Of a stretch of 64,000 nucleotides of DNA, positions 21,839 through 32,477 are shown piece by piece. The stretch is from Trichostrongylus colubriformis (lineage: Eukaryota; Nematoda; Chromadorea; Rhabditida; Trichostrongylidae). The position numbers and the translations under genes were made by a program. Positions within the stretch are counted from its first letter, which is position 1. Each line of letters opens with the position of its first letter. Under the pieces are notes generated by a model. That model ran no database searches and was not told where the DNA came from. It was given only the letters and a program-made list of their open reading frames with translations. The stretch spans positions 21,763,743-21,827,742 of the forward strand of contig OZ022256.1 in assembly GCA_963978905.1 (NCBI GenBank), written 5' to 3'.

Positions 21839-24785
21839 GCTAAAAAAGATGGAAACGGCAGGAGGTAGCCACCCAACGATCTCGACATCATCACGTGATA
21901 TATACTGATAGAGAGAGCTTGGAGCGAAATAATGGACACTTGTGCAGCAGGCTCTTTGGAAATATCATAAAATTTAATTGCTCTTATAGCTACTTTGCTT
22001 GACAGTATTCGCCATCAGCAGGATTGCAAGCGCACTACATCAGCTGTGAGGTCATGTTTGGCCTTTGAACACTGGACTCCATAGAAAGCTTCATAGCCAT
22101 CTCAAGCTACGAAAAAGGAACGGCGCATTGTGTCATACAGCTACTCCACACTTCTGGAGTCAGCAAGTCCAAAGTGATCTAATAAGAGTCAACGATAGGT
22201 TTCAATCAGGACCATCACCGAACCCAACAAGATGTGTGCTGGAATCTCGTCATCTTTGTCGCTACAAACAACCTTCTTTCCCTCGGTTGAGTCCTAAATG
22301 GCGCCTGTACACTTTGCTAAGAGACCACCTCTCGAATTTTCTACAGGTGTGAATACTTAAGGAAAATGGATACTTCTCAATTTATCCGAAAATGTCCTAC
22401 TGAGTGATAAGTGAAGCTTGGGCTTGATTGGGTCCTGTAGCCATTACCGTGTTCTACGCCTATAAGGGACCAGACAAAGTATCGCTTAAGATCCAACTAG
22501 ATGCGGCGCCCTTATCTCACACTCATCCTGCCGCACTTCGCTCACTGCTGTGCGAAATATTGTTCCAACAACACACACACCCTTTCCTTATACTCAGTAC
22601 ACTTTTAAAGTTCATCACGGCAGGGTCAAAAATGGGTCGAAGAATTTCTCGACACCATCGATTTGAAATAGTCGTCGGTCGGTAATAATGCCTTGTATCA
22701 GGTGGCAATGCGTTTATCGAGTCACAGACTTTTCTTCGGAAAGACTCTTGAGTATAGGAACAGTTGAGCCAAGATGGCCGTGTGGAAGGGGGGGGGGGGG
22801 AGGAGTCGTATTTGTCCAGGATTTTGCTCAACACCAGGCTTGTTTCTGCTTGACAGTCGCGACAAATGTCATTAACTTAAGGCTGCTGCAACTGGAGCGT
22901 ACGATGACGTTTCGGAATATGCCATTGGGATGGTAGTCATTAGCTTCACATCCTTATTCGAACCGGTACAATGTTCAGTCATTCTAGTCTTTTCATTTTC
23001 TTGTTCTTGACCTTACCTTGTCTTATGGTATTTAATGCTGCTACGCGAGCTCATCGTAGTGTGATGACTAGGCGAGAGGGTGACGCTCTCGGGCCTTTGA
23101 GAGTATTACGTCTCCCGCGTCTCTCGTATACTTCTGTGCAAGCTATTATGTGCTTACAATCATTAATTCACCTTTAGGAAGGCAGTCAGTGATATAATAA
23201 GTGTACAGATTGTTGCATATCTGTGCGTGCCTCTTAGCATCAGCGAGATCAATAACATGAGTTCGATACAGTAGTCATCTAGTGTGTGCCGGTACTTTCA
23301 ATGAATTACTTATAAGATTAGTGTATAGGTGCATAGGTTTTGCAGCACTGCCAAATTTCATGTGGTTTCGCGCACTCGAACTTCATCGAGTACTGATTAC
23401 CATAGAGAGTTAGAGCAGACTCCGATGATGTGAAATATGAGCGACGTGGTCTAGCCACAGTAGTAAGAATGGGCTCATTGAAAACTCCATCCTCAGGCAC
23501 AATTGATCACGAGTGTAATCACGGTCCTTAGTTGAGGAGGGAGCTACTGATGACACTTATGCTGCTCTCACTGTTAATGCCATCCATTGTAGTTCAGTGT
23601 TAAGCTGCTCTGTCGATGTTGGATCAGGAGATACGGAGCTTACTGTCAACCAAGTGGGCAGAATGATATTTTGGGAGGCTTGAAAGTGAATTCAAAGCTC
23701 TCCATCACATAAACTACAGCAACACTTACTTACCCATGCGAAAATCACCAGTCTATCAAACTGTCATGGCTTCCAAATACAGTTATCGGTTTGGATGCCA
23801 TCCAGCTCAGCGAGTCAGACGGGACGGTAAATGAGAGTCTAAGTATTTTCATTCACGTCTGCAGACATTATAACTAGGAATGAAATCTGGGCATCTTCTG
23901 TTGATCATAAGTGTGCCACTGGAAAGTTGGTGGATAATCGTCCCTACGCATCTCCGTAGCTGGATTTCAGGTCAGAGCCATTTGCTCTGGTTGTAAATAG
24001 GAATGCCACAATTACAAGAAACGATGTTACTGTAACGACTAGTGTTGATGCAGCAGTTGCGGAATTCGGCTTAAACGACCTTCCACTCTTTTGGGCTTGT
24101 TTATCAACGTTGTCGTGTGTTCCAGCCTGTTGTGAAGATAAGGCAGGAAAGTTGAAAGAGCTGAGGTTCGGTATTTTTCTGCACATTATGTTAAGCTAAC
24201 GTGTTCCCAAAATTGCTTAATCACGGCCGTGAGCGTCACATTGAAAGTAAGGGGTTTGATTATCTGACTGCGCTCGAACTGTGTTTCCATAGGTTTTCAC
24301 ATCCTAGCCTGTCAACTATCGTTGACTATTACGACGATCCCAGTCCATCGTTGTCTCGTTGTCTGAGACGACGTTCTATTCTATACGGGCGTCCGTACCT
24401 ATGATCCACAAGGTCAACGGTCTCACAGCATAGTGGTCCTCACTCGCTCTTCTCATCTGTCCAGGTCAGATTAATCTATCATAGTCAGCTATTTTGTGTA
24501 AAAACAAACCACTAAATCCACTTCTTCGGTGCATCTGCTTAAATTAGCCGATTATCTATTCCCTATTCACACTACTATTCTGTTCTAACTACTATTCCTT
24601 TCTCGAATTACTTGCTCCGGACCGCCGTTATTGTTCCACAAACCAGAAGAAACTTTTCATGATTTCAAACAAACTGTAATGCCCTCAACTAAACACAAAC
24701 GGCACTCCATTCCCATGGAACTCCATTCTGCTTAGCGCTACGACGCCCAAAACCTACACAAAAATTGTAGAATATAGCACCACTG
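21839..24785. other. No confident gene; one possible membrane exon
   Basis: A minus-strand frame at 23944-24186 (80 codons) has one strongly hydrophobic span (TLVVTVTSFLVIVAFLF) near its C-terminus. It could be a host exon for a single-pass membrane protein, but I found no partner exons. A run of 13 G lies at about 22788-22800. The rest shows no gene or repeat that I recognise. Confidence 0.35.
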
Positions 24786-25594
24786 ATGAGGAAACCTGAG
24801 AAGAATGTAGGACCATCATCGCTCTACGACAAACATCTACAAGACCTGTATAATGAGATAAGGGACGAGTATAAGGACTGCAGGAATACGTCCAACAAAA
24901 AGGACATAATGGCAGAAATAGAGCAAATAGAAGACGAATCAAAAATTCAACCGATCATAGCAGAGGCGAATGAGATACTATACTATACATGCTCATTGCT
25001 AAGCAGGACGAATCTTAATGTGCCCAGGGTAAATTAGCCATAAAACTAGACTACGCCACGTACAGAGCCACTGGGAGCTATGTATAAAAGGCTGAACCCT
25101 CACAGCATCACCTTGGAAAATGGAAGATGATCTAAAACTAGATCTCCGATATCAGTTCACGCGGAACCAACTGCACCGAGGCCAACGCGCCACTCGATTA
25201 GGGCTCCCAGCTTCCTGCCTGACTTTATGGCGAGGCTGAGAAAATTTCTGAATTTTGGGCATCTGCAAAACCCTGATCCATGTGTGCGATGACTTGCAAA
25301 TCATCGAATAGATCATTCTTCTAAGAGAATCGCTCGAATGTAGGGCAAAAACGGTACAAGAAATTCAACCCTTACCGAAAAACTACGATTGAATGGTGGA
25401 AACTCTGCATAAAACCTACCGCTTCTATACCGGTCAAAAGTACTTAAGAGCCTAGTCTCACTCATTCCAGCAAGCCATCAAGCACAAAGCTGTTCGATAA
25501 CGCTCGAAAAATTCAAGTCCTTGTGAACAAAATGGTGCCCGTGAACAAAATATGAAGTGGAGAAAACTTGCCACCCAATGTGGTGCGAGAAGAT
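24786..25594 (+). pseudogene. BEL/Pao gag remnant, 5' part
   Basis: Translation in shifting frames gives a helical N-terminal piece (LYDKHLQDLYNEIRDEY), then LPDFMARL, a PASHQAQSCSITLEK segment and LPPNVVRED up to 25594. Together these follow the order of the gag region (DUF1759-like) of BEL/Pao retrotransposons. There are several frameshifts and stops. The gypsy element interrupts it at codons RED-FA, and the reading frame resumes at 30094. The copy predates the gypsy insertion. Confidence 0.65.
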
Positions 25595-25743
25595 TGTTGT
25601 AGAATGAATGTTATTTACTAAAATCTTGCTCATCTGTGATATAGTTATCTGATATGACCAGGCCTTGTGTATATAAACCCATTGCTGTGTACAGTCAGAC
25701 ACTTTTGGCCAATAAACGGTCCTCTTTGCTGCAGTCTACAACA
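25595..25743 (+). repeat. Gypsy 5' LTR
   Basis: It starts TGTTGTAGA and ends TCTACAACA, a perfect 9-bp inverted repeat with canonical TG...CA ends. It holds a TATA-like TGTATATAAACCC at about 25668 and a poly(A) signal AATAAA at 25711-25716. Confidence 0.92.
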
Positions 25744-25745
25744 AC

Positions 25746-25763
25746 TGGCAATCGCGGCTTTCA
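25746..25763 (+). promoter_or_regulatory. Putative primer binding site
   Basis: TGGCAATCGCGGC begins two bases after the 5' LTR, as expected for a tRNA primer binding site (complement of a CCA end). I could not assign the primer tRNA. Confidence 0.5.
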
Positions 25764-25873
25764 ACGCGGAGAAGGCCGAGGACGACCAGTGCAACGAAGA
25801 AGAAGAATTTTTTACAGGACGACTCAGCCCCGGCACCGTGGCCGGTCGAACTGCTGATCGAATCACACTGACA

Positions 25874-26425
25874 ATGGATGCGAAAAGCCTGCAAGTCATC
25901 CTGGATGATCAGGCCAGGATGCAACAGCAGATGTTCGCCGAACTCGTCAATCGCATAGAGGCGATGGTCTCCGGTTCACGCCCATCCGCTCCAGCGCCTC
26001 CAGCCAACACAGCCGAATTCGTGACGAACTCGTTGTTAACGCGTCTGTGAGAATTTGTGTATGATCCCGACAATGGTTGTACTTTTGAAGTGTGGTACAA
26101 TCGATATGAGGACGTCATTTCGAAGGACGGAGCTACCTTGGATGAAGCTGCAAAATCTCGACTATCGTCTCCAAGCTCGACACCGTCACCTACGCTCGCT
26201 TCACCAGCCACATCCTCCCAAAGCAGGCTTGCGAGATACCCTTAGCGGACACCGTGGCAACGCTCAAGAATCTATTTGGACACAATACGTCCGTTTTCTC
26301 GTGCCGATACTTCTACCTCAAAACCCAACGCAACGGAGAGAACTTGAGGGACTACACCGGACTGGTCAATCAACGACACAACATGGCAGAATTTGACGAC
26401 GTTAGCCCCGAGCGGATGAAGTAGT
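25874..26425 (+). pseudogene. Gypsy gag N-terminal region, broken
   Basis: A frame from the ATG at 25874 runs MDAKSLQVILDDQARMQQQM and ends at a TGA at about 26048. The conceptual protein continues in another frame from 26057 (FEVWYNRYEDVI, typical of nematode gypsy gag) and shifts again near 26160. The capsid part is therefore split into at least three pieces before the longer downstream frame starts at 26426. Confidence 0.75.
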
Positions 26426-28096
26426 ATGGAATGCGGGCTCTCCTCTTCCGAAGATGCTGATATCCGTGCCCGTGCCCTTCGCAAGATGGAAGACAACCCT
26501 AAGACGACACTGAAGGAGCTGACCGAGGAGTTACAGCACTTTGTCAACATACGCCAAGATGCAACTCTTCCTGAGCGATCACCTTCGTCTCACATTAACG
26601 CCGTTGACTCGCATAGCCGGAAACGCGACCCGCCATCACCGTGCTTCCGCTGTGGAGCACACCATTGGTCAAAGAACTGTCCATTCCTGAACAAGACATG
26701 CCATGACTGCGGAAATTCCGGTCACAAGCGAGGATTTTGCAAGAACTTCACGACGAAGTATAAGCAGAAGCCGAGACGGAAGCGAAGAACAGCAAACAAC
26801 GTCGTCAATGCCTCAGCACGAGTCGACGCTGCTTCCATATCCCCTATCCACCGCTCAGTGCAAATAAATGGAAAGACAATACGCATGCGGTTTGACACTG
26901 GAGTGGACGTCACGTTGCTGAGCAAAGCAGACTGGATCGCTATCGGTCGTTCGAAGTTAAAATCGCCTCAAATCACACTGAATTGTGCTAACAACAAACT
27001 GATAAATGTTCAGGGACGCTACGACTGCAACTTCTTCATTGATGGTCAACATGGACAAGGTACTTGCTACGTTGTTGACACCCCGTCTTTGCTGGGTCTC
27101 GACTGGATCACCCAGCACGAACCTTTGTTTCACCGCCTAACCGAAGACTTCATCGGCAACATAACCTCCTCGACGCTCAGCACACTGAACTATTCTATCA
27201 TTACACACTTGAAGAAGAAGTTCGCCACGGTCTTAACGCCTGGACTAGACATTGCCAACTCGAAGGCCCGACTCACTCTCAAGTCTGACGCAAGGCCGGG
27301 TTTTCGAAAGGCTCGTCCTGTCTCATACGGCGCTGTTCAGAAGATTTCGTCTGAAATCGACCGCTTGGTATCTACACATGTACTGGCGCCGATCGATAAC
27401 TCAGAATGGGCCGCTCCCATCGTCGCCGTTCAGAAGAAAAGTGGTTCAATACGACTCTGCGCAGACAACTCGACAGGACTGAACGACGTACTTGAGCAGC
27501 ACCAGCACCCACTTCCGACTCCTGATGACAGCTTCACCAAGCTCAACGGAGGACGCTACTTCTCACAGCTGGACCTTGCTGAAGCGTACCTACAACTGGA
27601 AGTGGACGACGACTCAAAGCAGCTACTGACGATCAACACACATCGAGGACTCTTTCGCTTTAATCGCCTACCATTTGGAGTGAAGCCTGCTCCCGGCATC
27701 TTTCAACAATGCATCGACACCCTCATTGCCGGACTTGAGGGAACTGCCGCCTATCTCGACGACATACTGGTTACAGGCCGAACCATCGAAGAATACAACG
27801 CTCGACTAGACGCAGTGTTCAAGCGAATCCAGGATTACGGATCGATCGTTCGACTCGACAAATGTACCTTCTTACAAACAGAAGTCACCTACCTTGGATT
27901 CGTCATCAATGCTCAAGGACGACGCCCTGATCCAGAAAAGATCAAGGCCATCCAGAAGATGCCCGCTCCAAAGGACGTCAGCCAGCTACGCGCTTTTCTT
28001 GGACTCATAAATTTCTACGGGTACTTCTTCAAGGACTTGCAGAATCTGCGCGTCCCCTTAGACGCCCTGACAAGGAAGGATGCTGACTACAATTGA
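26426..28096 (+). CDS. Gypsy gag-pol fragment: knuckles, protease, RT
   Basis: This 556-codon open frame is the longest intact piece of the element. Residues 73-86 (CFRCGAHHWSKNC) and 92-105 (CHDCGNSGHKRGFC) are two CCHC zinc knuckles that bind RNA. FDTGVDVTLL at 156-165 carries the aspartic protease DTG triad. The reverse transcriptase covers about 285-500, with QLDLAEAY (381-388), LPFGV (415-419) and the catalytic YLDD (443-446). The frame ends at a TGA after KDADYN, at the junction to RNase H, which reads on from there in the same order. The first ATG is probably internal, because gag-like sequence precedes it. Confidence 0.9.
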   Translation: MECGLSSSEDADIRARALRKMEDNPKTTLKELTEELQHFVNIRQDATLPERSPSSHINAVDSHSRKRDPPSPCFRCGAHHWSKNCPFLNKTCHDCGNSGHKRGFCKNFTTKYKQKPRRKRRTANNVVNASARVDAASISPIHRSVQINGKTIRMRFDTGVDVTLLSKADWIAIGRSKLKSPQITLNCANNKLINVQGRYDCNFFIDGQHGQGTCYVVDTPSLLGLDWITQHEPLFHRLTEDFIGNITSSTLSTLNYSIITHLKKKFATVLTPGLDIANSKARLTLKSDARPGFRKARPVSYGAVQKISSEIDRLVSTHVLAPIDNSEWAAPIVAVQKKSGSIRLCADNSTGLNDVLEQHQHPLPTPDDSFTKLNGGRYFSQLDLAEAYLQLEVDDDSKQLLTINTHRGLFRFNRLPFGVKPAPGIFQQCIDTLIAGLEGTAAYLDDILVTGRTIEEYNARLDAVFKRIQDYGSIVRLDKCTFLQTEVTYLGFVINAQGRRPDPEKIKAIQKMPAPKDVSQLRAFLGLINFYGYFFKDLQNLRVPLDALTRKDADYN

Positions 28097-28790
28097 ACTC
28101 ATGACTGCCAATCATCTTTCGACAAGATAAAGACAACTCTGAACTCGGATCTTCTGCTGACGCATTTCGACCCGAGCCTGCCAATCATCGTAGCTGCCGA
28201 TGCCTCCAACTACGGAATAGGAGCTACGCTATCACATCGCCTCCCAAATGGATCGCAGAAGGCCGTCTACCACGCGAGTCGTTGCCTCACTTCAGCGCAG
28301 AAGAAATGCAGTCAAATAGAAAAAGAAGCGCTCGCTCTCATATTCGCCGTACAGAAGCTCCACAGATTCATTTACGGACGACAATTCACGCTGAAGACCG
28401 ACCACAAACCACTCGTCGCAATCTTTGAAAGCAAAGAGGGAATTCCTGTTTACACCGCCAACCGTCTTCAGCGATGGGCCACAATGCTACTCAATTACAC
28501 CTTCACAATAGAGTACGTCAACACAAAGGATTTCGGACAGGTGGATGCTCTGTGTCGCCTCATAGCATCACACTCTTCGACACCGGAGGACTACGTGATA
28601 GCAGCCGTAGATGTGGATTTTGCTGCAGAATTCACAGAAAACTGCCGTCATCTTCCGGTTTCCGCCGAACATATTCGGAACGCCACACAAGCTGCCCGTC
28701 TGATCCAGCAAGTAATCGACTTTACAAGTGGCCGAAGATCGATCGCGAGTCACCTTTTTGGCATTATTACAACCGTCGTGACTCCCTGAC
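28097..28790 (+). pseudogene. Gypsy RNase H domain, broken
   Basis: After the stop at 28096 the translation continues with VAADASNYGIGATLSH, IEKEALALIFAVQKLH, TDHKPLVAIF and RWATMLLNYTFTIEY, the standard RNase HI series with Asp, Glu and Asp of the metal site. A frameshift follows near 28560. The linker to integrase ends with stops near 28789. Confidence 0.85.
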
Positions 28791-28798
28791 TACTGCCA

Positions 28799-29930
28799 AC
28801 GGCTGCTTGTCAACGGCGTCACGAATAGTGATTCCGAAATCACTACGCCAGCGTGTACTCAACACCCTTCACAAGGTACACGGACAAACGAGGATGAAGA
28901 AGTTGGCACGAAGCTACGTCTACTGGCCTACATTGGACGCCGACGTTGAGCACCTTGTCAGAAATTGCAGCCGCTGTGCTTCGGTAGCCAAGAATTCCAT
29001 CAAAGCCGAACTGCGATCCTGACCACAACCGACTTCTCCATGGATAAGAGTACATGCCGATTTCGCCGGTCCAGTGGACGCACACTTCTACTTGATACTC
29101 GTGGATGCATATTCCAAGTGACCTGAAATTGTTCGAATGGCATCAATCTCCTCGACAGCTTCCATACAAGCGATGAGAAACGTCTTCGCTCACTTCGGAA
29201 ATCCAGTAGTTTTGGTCACAGACAACGGGACACAATTCATTTCGGCGCAGTTCGCTTCATTCTGCCGCTCCCGTGGAATCAACCACATGAGCACGCCACC
29301 ATTCCACCCACAGAGCAATGGATAGGCGGAACGCTTTGTCGACACATTCAAGCGAGGACTCGCCAAACTGAAGGGGAAGGAACCAACAGTCGAAGCTCTT
29401 TAAACCTTCCTGATGGCAACCGTTCCACTCCGTGCTCATCTGCACCCGAGCAGCGTTCACCAGCAGAAGCATTCCTTGGACGGACTGAACTCGAGCTGAT
29501 GCTCTCGCCAGAAAACACCGAAATGGGAACACCAAACGTCAAGATGGAAGCACAGTTCAATCGTCGACATGGAGCGAAGAAACGGAGTTTTGACGTCAAC
29601 GACGCAGTCTATGTAACGGACTACCGAGGATCGAAGCAATGTTGGATACCCGGAGTCATTACACGACGTGTTGGTAATACCATCTACATCGTTCGCTGTG
29701 GAAATCAAATATGGACTCGACACATCAACCAGTTGCGAGCTAGAGATAAGGCAGAGACTACAAACACGCTTCTGGACATGTTCGATCTACCGTTATTTTC
29801 CACCGCAACTGTGGATCACACTACGATAGAAACGACTTTAGCTGATCAACCTCGACGATCACAACGCCTTCGACGACAGCAACGACATCTCCAGCTGGAC
29901 CCATCTCGGCCCCGATACGAGTTATCTTAG
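28799..29930 (+). pseudogene. Gypsy integrase, broken
   Basis: The HHCC zinc-binding part is visible as VHGQTRMKKLARSYVYWP and NCSRCA (28870-28980). The catalytic core includes VHADFAGPVD (first Asp), VTDNGTQF (second Asp, about 29216-29240) and HPQSNG followed by AERF (Glu region, about 29310-29340). Stops interrupt it at about 29020, 29122, 29322 and 29401, and the frame shifts near 29480. The C-terminal segment from 29499 (FDVNDAVYV, WIPGVITRRVG, HINQLRARD) is a GPY/F-like module ending before the polypurine tract. Confidence 0.85.
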
Positions 29931-29939
29931 AAGGGAAGG
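29929..29939 (+). promoter_or_regulatory. Polypurine tract
   Basis: AGAAGGGAAGG lies immediately before the 3' LTR, the expected primer site for plus-strand DNA synthesis. Confidence 0.8.
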
Positions 29940-30088
29940 TATTGTAGAATGAATGTTGTTTACTATGATCTTGCTCATCTGTGATATAGTGATCTGGTAT
30001 GACTTGGCCTTGTGTATTTAAACCCATTGCTGTGTACAGTGAGACACTTTTGGCCAATAATCGGTCCTCTTCGCTGCAGTCTACAACA
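29940..30088 (+). repeat. Gypsy 3' LTR
   Basis: 149 bp, matching the 5' LTR with about 12 differences. The terminal TG has become TA, the TATA-like site reads TGTATTTAAACCC, and the poly(A) signal AATAAA has become AATAAT. Confidence 0.92.
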
Positions 30089-30240
30089 AAGATTTTGCCA
30101 GATTCCCACTGGAAATCGTTAAGCATAAACTCATCACAAGCCAGGACGCGGCCAATTTATCCATTAGGGACCTATTGGGTTATCTTAGAAAAGAAGTAGC
30201 TGCACAGCGCTATATGAAAAACCAGTTGGCTGGCGCACAC
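30089..30240 (+). pseudogene. BEL/Pao gag remnant, part after the gypsy insertion
   Basis: After the second AAGAT the frame resumes as DFARFPLEIVKH, TSQDAANLSIRDLLGYLRKE and AAQRYMKNQLAG, the continuation of the BEL/Pao gag seen before 25594. Removing the gypsy element and one AAGAT would rejoin the frame at this point. The remnant ends near 30237. Confidence 0.7.
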
Positions 30241-30311
30241 AACTGTGCGCGAAACACTATTTGCGTCAGTGGATCGATCGAAATTGCTCTTTTCATGAGG
30301 ACAGTGTATTT

Positions 30312-31850
30312 CAATGTGCGCTCCGCTCAACGTGGGAGTAGCTTAACTTCGTGCATGGGTTCTCTTCACTTCTTGCTCCATGCCGTTCCCATCCCAAACT
30401 TGTTCCTATCTACACAGGTAGTTTTCATGTAACGTCCAAGCTCTGCCCATCACCACGAATGCTCCTTTCACTGTGCCCAGAATTCTTTCTTGACCTTCAA
30501 AAACTCATCGCCGACCTAAATCCATGTTCTCTACGTTTAGATCAAACTGAAACCCAATTTACAATGTTCGATCTGAAAACGGAACATCCCAGTGCACGCC
30601 CCGCCTAGCGTGAGCGGAGCTTAACTTGGTCCATTCGTGGTCTTTACTTCTTGTCCCATGTCCTACTCATCCCAAACTTGTCTCCATCTCCACAGGTTGT
30701 TTTTCGCGTAACATCCAAGCTCCGTCCACTACCACAAAGGCTCCACCCACTGTGTCTGAGCCTCTTTCACGACTTTGAAATACTCATTCCCAGTCTCAGT
30801 CTACCTTTCCCCCACGTTTGCGGAACTACATATACAATTTTCGTTTTGAAAACGGAACATTCCAATGCACGCCCCGCCCACCGTGAGCGGAGCTTAGCTT
30901 GGTCCATGTGTGGTCTTTATTCGTGTCCCATGCCCTACCCATCCCAAACTTGTCCCTCTCTCCACAGTTTCTCATGTGGCGTCCAAGTTCCGCCCACCAC
31001 TACAAATGCTCCGCCCATAGCCCACGCACCTTTCATGACTCAAAAAACTCAAAAAACTCATTCCTGACTTTGATCCACCTTTCTCCCACGTTTGGGTCAT
31101 ATTGGAACCCAATTAACAACTTTCGATCTGAAAACGGAGCATTCGCCCACCGTGAGCGGAACTTAAAGGCAGTGTTAGGGGAAAATTCGGACGAAGAGTG
31201 AAAAAAGCAGTGAATATGAAAGTGGAGAGGTCTAGTAATAGAACAGTGAAGAAAAAACGGATGGAAATGGTCAAAGACCCGAGAAATAGGACCCCTCCCC
31301 GCCTTATTCTCGACGTGGAGCCTTCCCGTGAAGAGGCAGGCAGTCCGGACGAGTTTTCCATTGACCTGTTGCCATGTCGTAAACACAAAGGGTTGTTCGG
31401 AAATGAGAGAGCATCCCTTTTCTGTATGAGCTTCAAGCTAAAACTGAGAAAGCGGGCCGCGACACCTTCCATTCCCACCCCAGCCAATCAATCGCTAGGG
31501 GGCGGACCGAGTTAAGTAAAGGCGGCTAGAGCTAAAAAGGCCGCCTTTGCCACAGCTCAGAGGCGCGCATTTCGCGGGGGATTTCGCCGCAGATAGGCCT
31601 CTTAGAGCCCTAGTTTTTGAGTGAATGACTCCTTTTAACGATTCCTCATCACTCACATTACCGCTAACACTGTCTTTAAGTTGGTCCATGTGTGCTCATT
31701 CCTTCTTGTCCCATGCCCACCCATACCATACCTCCCCATATCCACAGTTCATTTTTCATATAGCACCTAATTTCGTGACAGACGGAGGGACGAACAAAGG
31801 GACGGACGGAGGGACAGACAGACGAAGCGTTACATATATATTAGGGATAG
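30312..31850. repeat. Tandem repeat, about 273 bp, four units, split by a MITE
   Basis: Units align at CTTNGTCCAT-like positions near 30347, 30625, 30898 and 31680. Each has CCCATCCCAAACTTGT, CACAGGTNGTTTT, AANGTCCAAGCTC, a GATCTGAAAACGGA-like block and GTGAGCGGA. Without the MITE the last spacing is about 269 bp, matching the others. The last unit runs into GGACGGACGGAGGGACAGAC and ACATATATATTAGG, a simple-repeat tail like those that end some nematode SINEs. Confidence 0.8.
31167..31675. mobile_element. TTAA-type MITE, copy B
   Basis: The 509-bp copy has ends AGGCAGTGTTAGGGG and CCGCTAACACTGTCT, flanked by TTAA at 31163-31166 and 31676-31679. It is inverted relative to copy A. Neighbouring tandem units show the empty site GCTTAACTTGG, so the single TTAA was duplicated on insertion. 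No transposase is encoded. Confidence 0.88.
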
Positions 31851-31854
31851 GTTC

Positions 31855-31930
31855 GGCCATGCGAGCGCAAACCGGGATGTGAACCCGCTAATAGTGTGAA
31901 CTCATTAAGTCACTGACAAAGCGCCCGACC
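31855..31930 (-). repeat. tRNA-like sequence
   Basis: Read on the minus strand, GGGTCGGGCGCTTTGTCAGTG (A-box-like) is followed by AGCGGGTTCACATCCCGG (B-box-like, with a good T-stem). The anticodon arm pairs poorly. A tRNA-derived SINE head or tRNA pseudogene is likelier than a working tRNA. Confidence 0.4.
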
Positions 31931-32477
31931 CAGTCGCAACGAAAACTGCATATCTTGCCATTGGCGACCTTGCCATCTGCCCACGGCGTGCCGAACGGAT
32001 ACAGATCAAAACAGTAGTTGTAAAAAATTGAAAAAAGGAAGCCGTCACTGAAAATGTTTCCCTTCACAACATAATAGCTTTTACTGCCGAACGGCAGATT
32101 GCATTCAACGTGGACTATACCACCATGCATCGCTATGCTTCAAAAAAAGAGATGCAGACAATGGCACAAGGGCATTTTCGTTATTTAAACAATGAGAGAG
32201 GAGATAAGTCTTGAAGTTTCGACCAAAAGAACGCCAGGGCAGAGCAACCGCGCAGACCTTAGCGTAATCACAGCATAAACACTGACAGTGGTCTCTAGGT
32301 TCATAACGGCTTCAACAACCTCAGATATTTTTCAAGCAATACTCACATGATGACAGAAGTGCCTCATGCTAAAAGAAAAACCTTGCCACCTCTCAGCTAG
32401 TGTTATTGACCGCTGAAGGCAACCTGTGGAACTCTAGGGAGCAAGCCCTTCAGAAAAGGTTCTCTCCTGCTTCGATT

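Larger units (their letters stand above)
25595..30088 (+). mobile_element. Ty3/gypsy LTR retrotransposon, full length, decayed
   Basis: The 4,494-bp element has two 149-bp LTRs and perfect 5-bp target duplications AAGAT at 25590-25594 and 30089-30093. Domain order is gag, zinc knuckles, protease, RT, RNase H, integrase, which is the Ty3/gypsy order. By eye count the LTRs differ at about 12 of 149 positions (8%), which indicates an old insertion. Stops at about 26048, 28096 and in the integrase make it non-functional. It is nested in the gag of a BEL/Pao copy. Confidence 0.93.

Noticed and set aside
21407..21843. Three overlapping frames of 62-102 codons
   Set aside because: They lie entirely within the TTAA-type MITE and recur in the inverted copies, so they are not genes.
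22780..22810. Run of G as a possible telomere-like or regulatory G-quadruplex
   Set aside because: A single homopolymer run of about 13 G without spaced G-tracts is more simply a slippage-prone repeat.
29257..29723. Minus-strand frames opposite the gypsy integrase
   Set aside because: They are shadows of the integrase coding strand.
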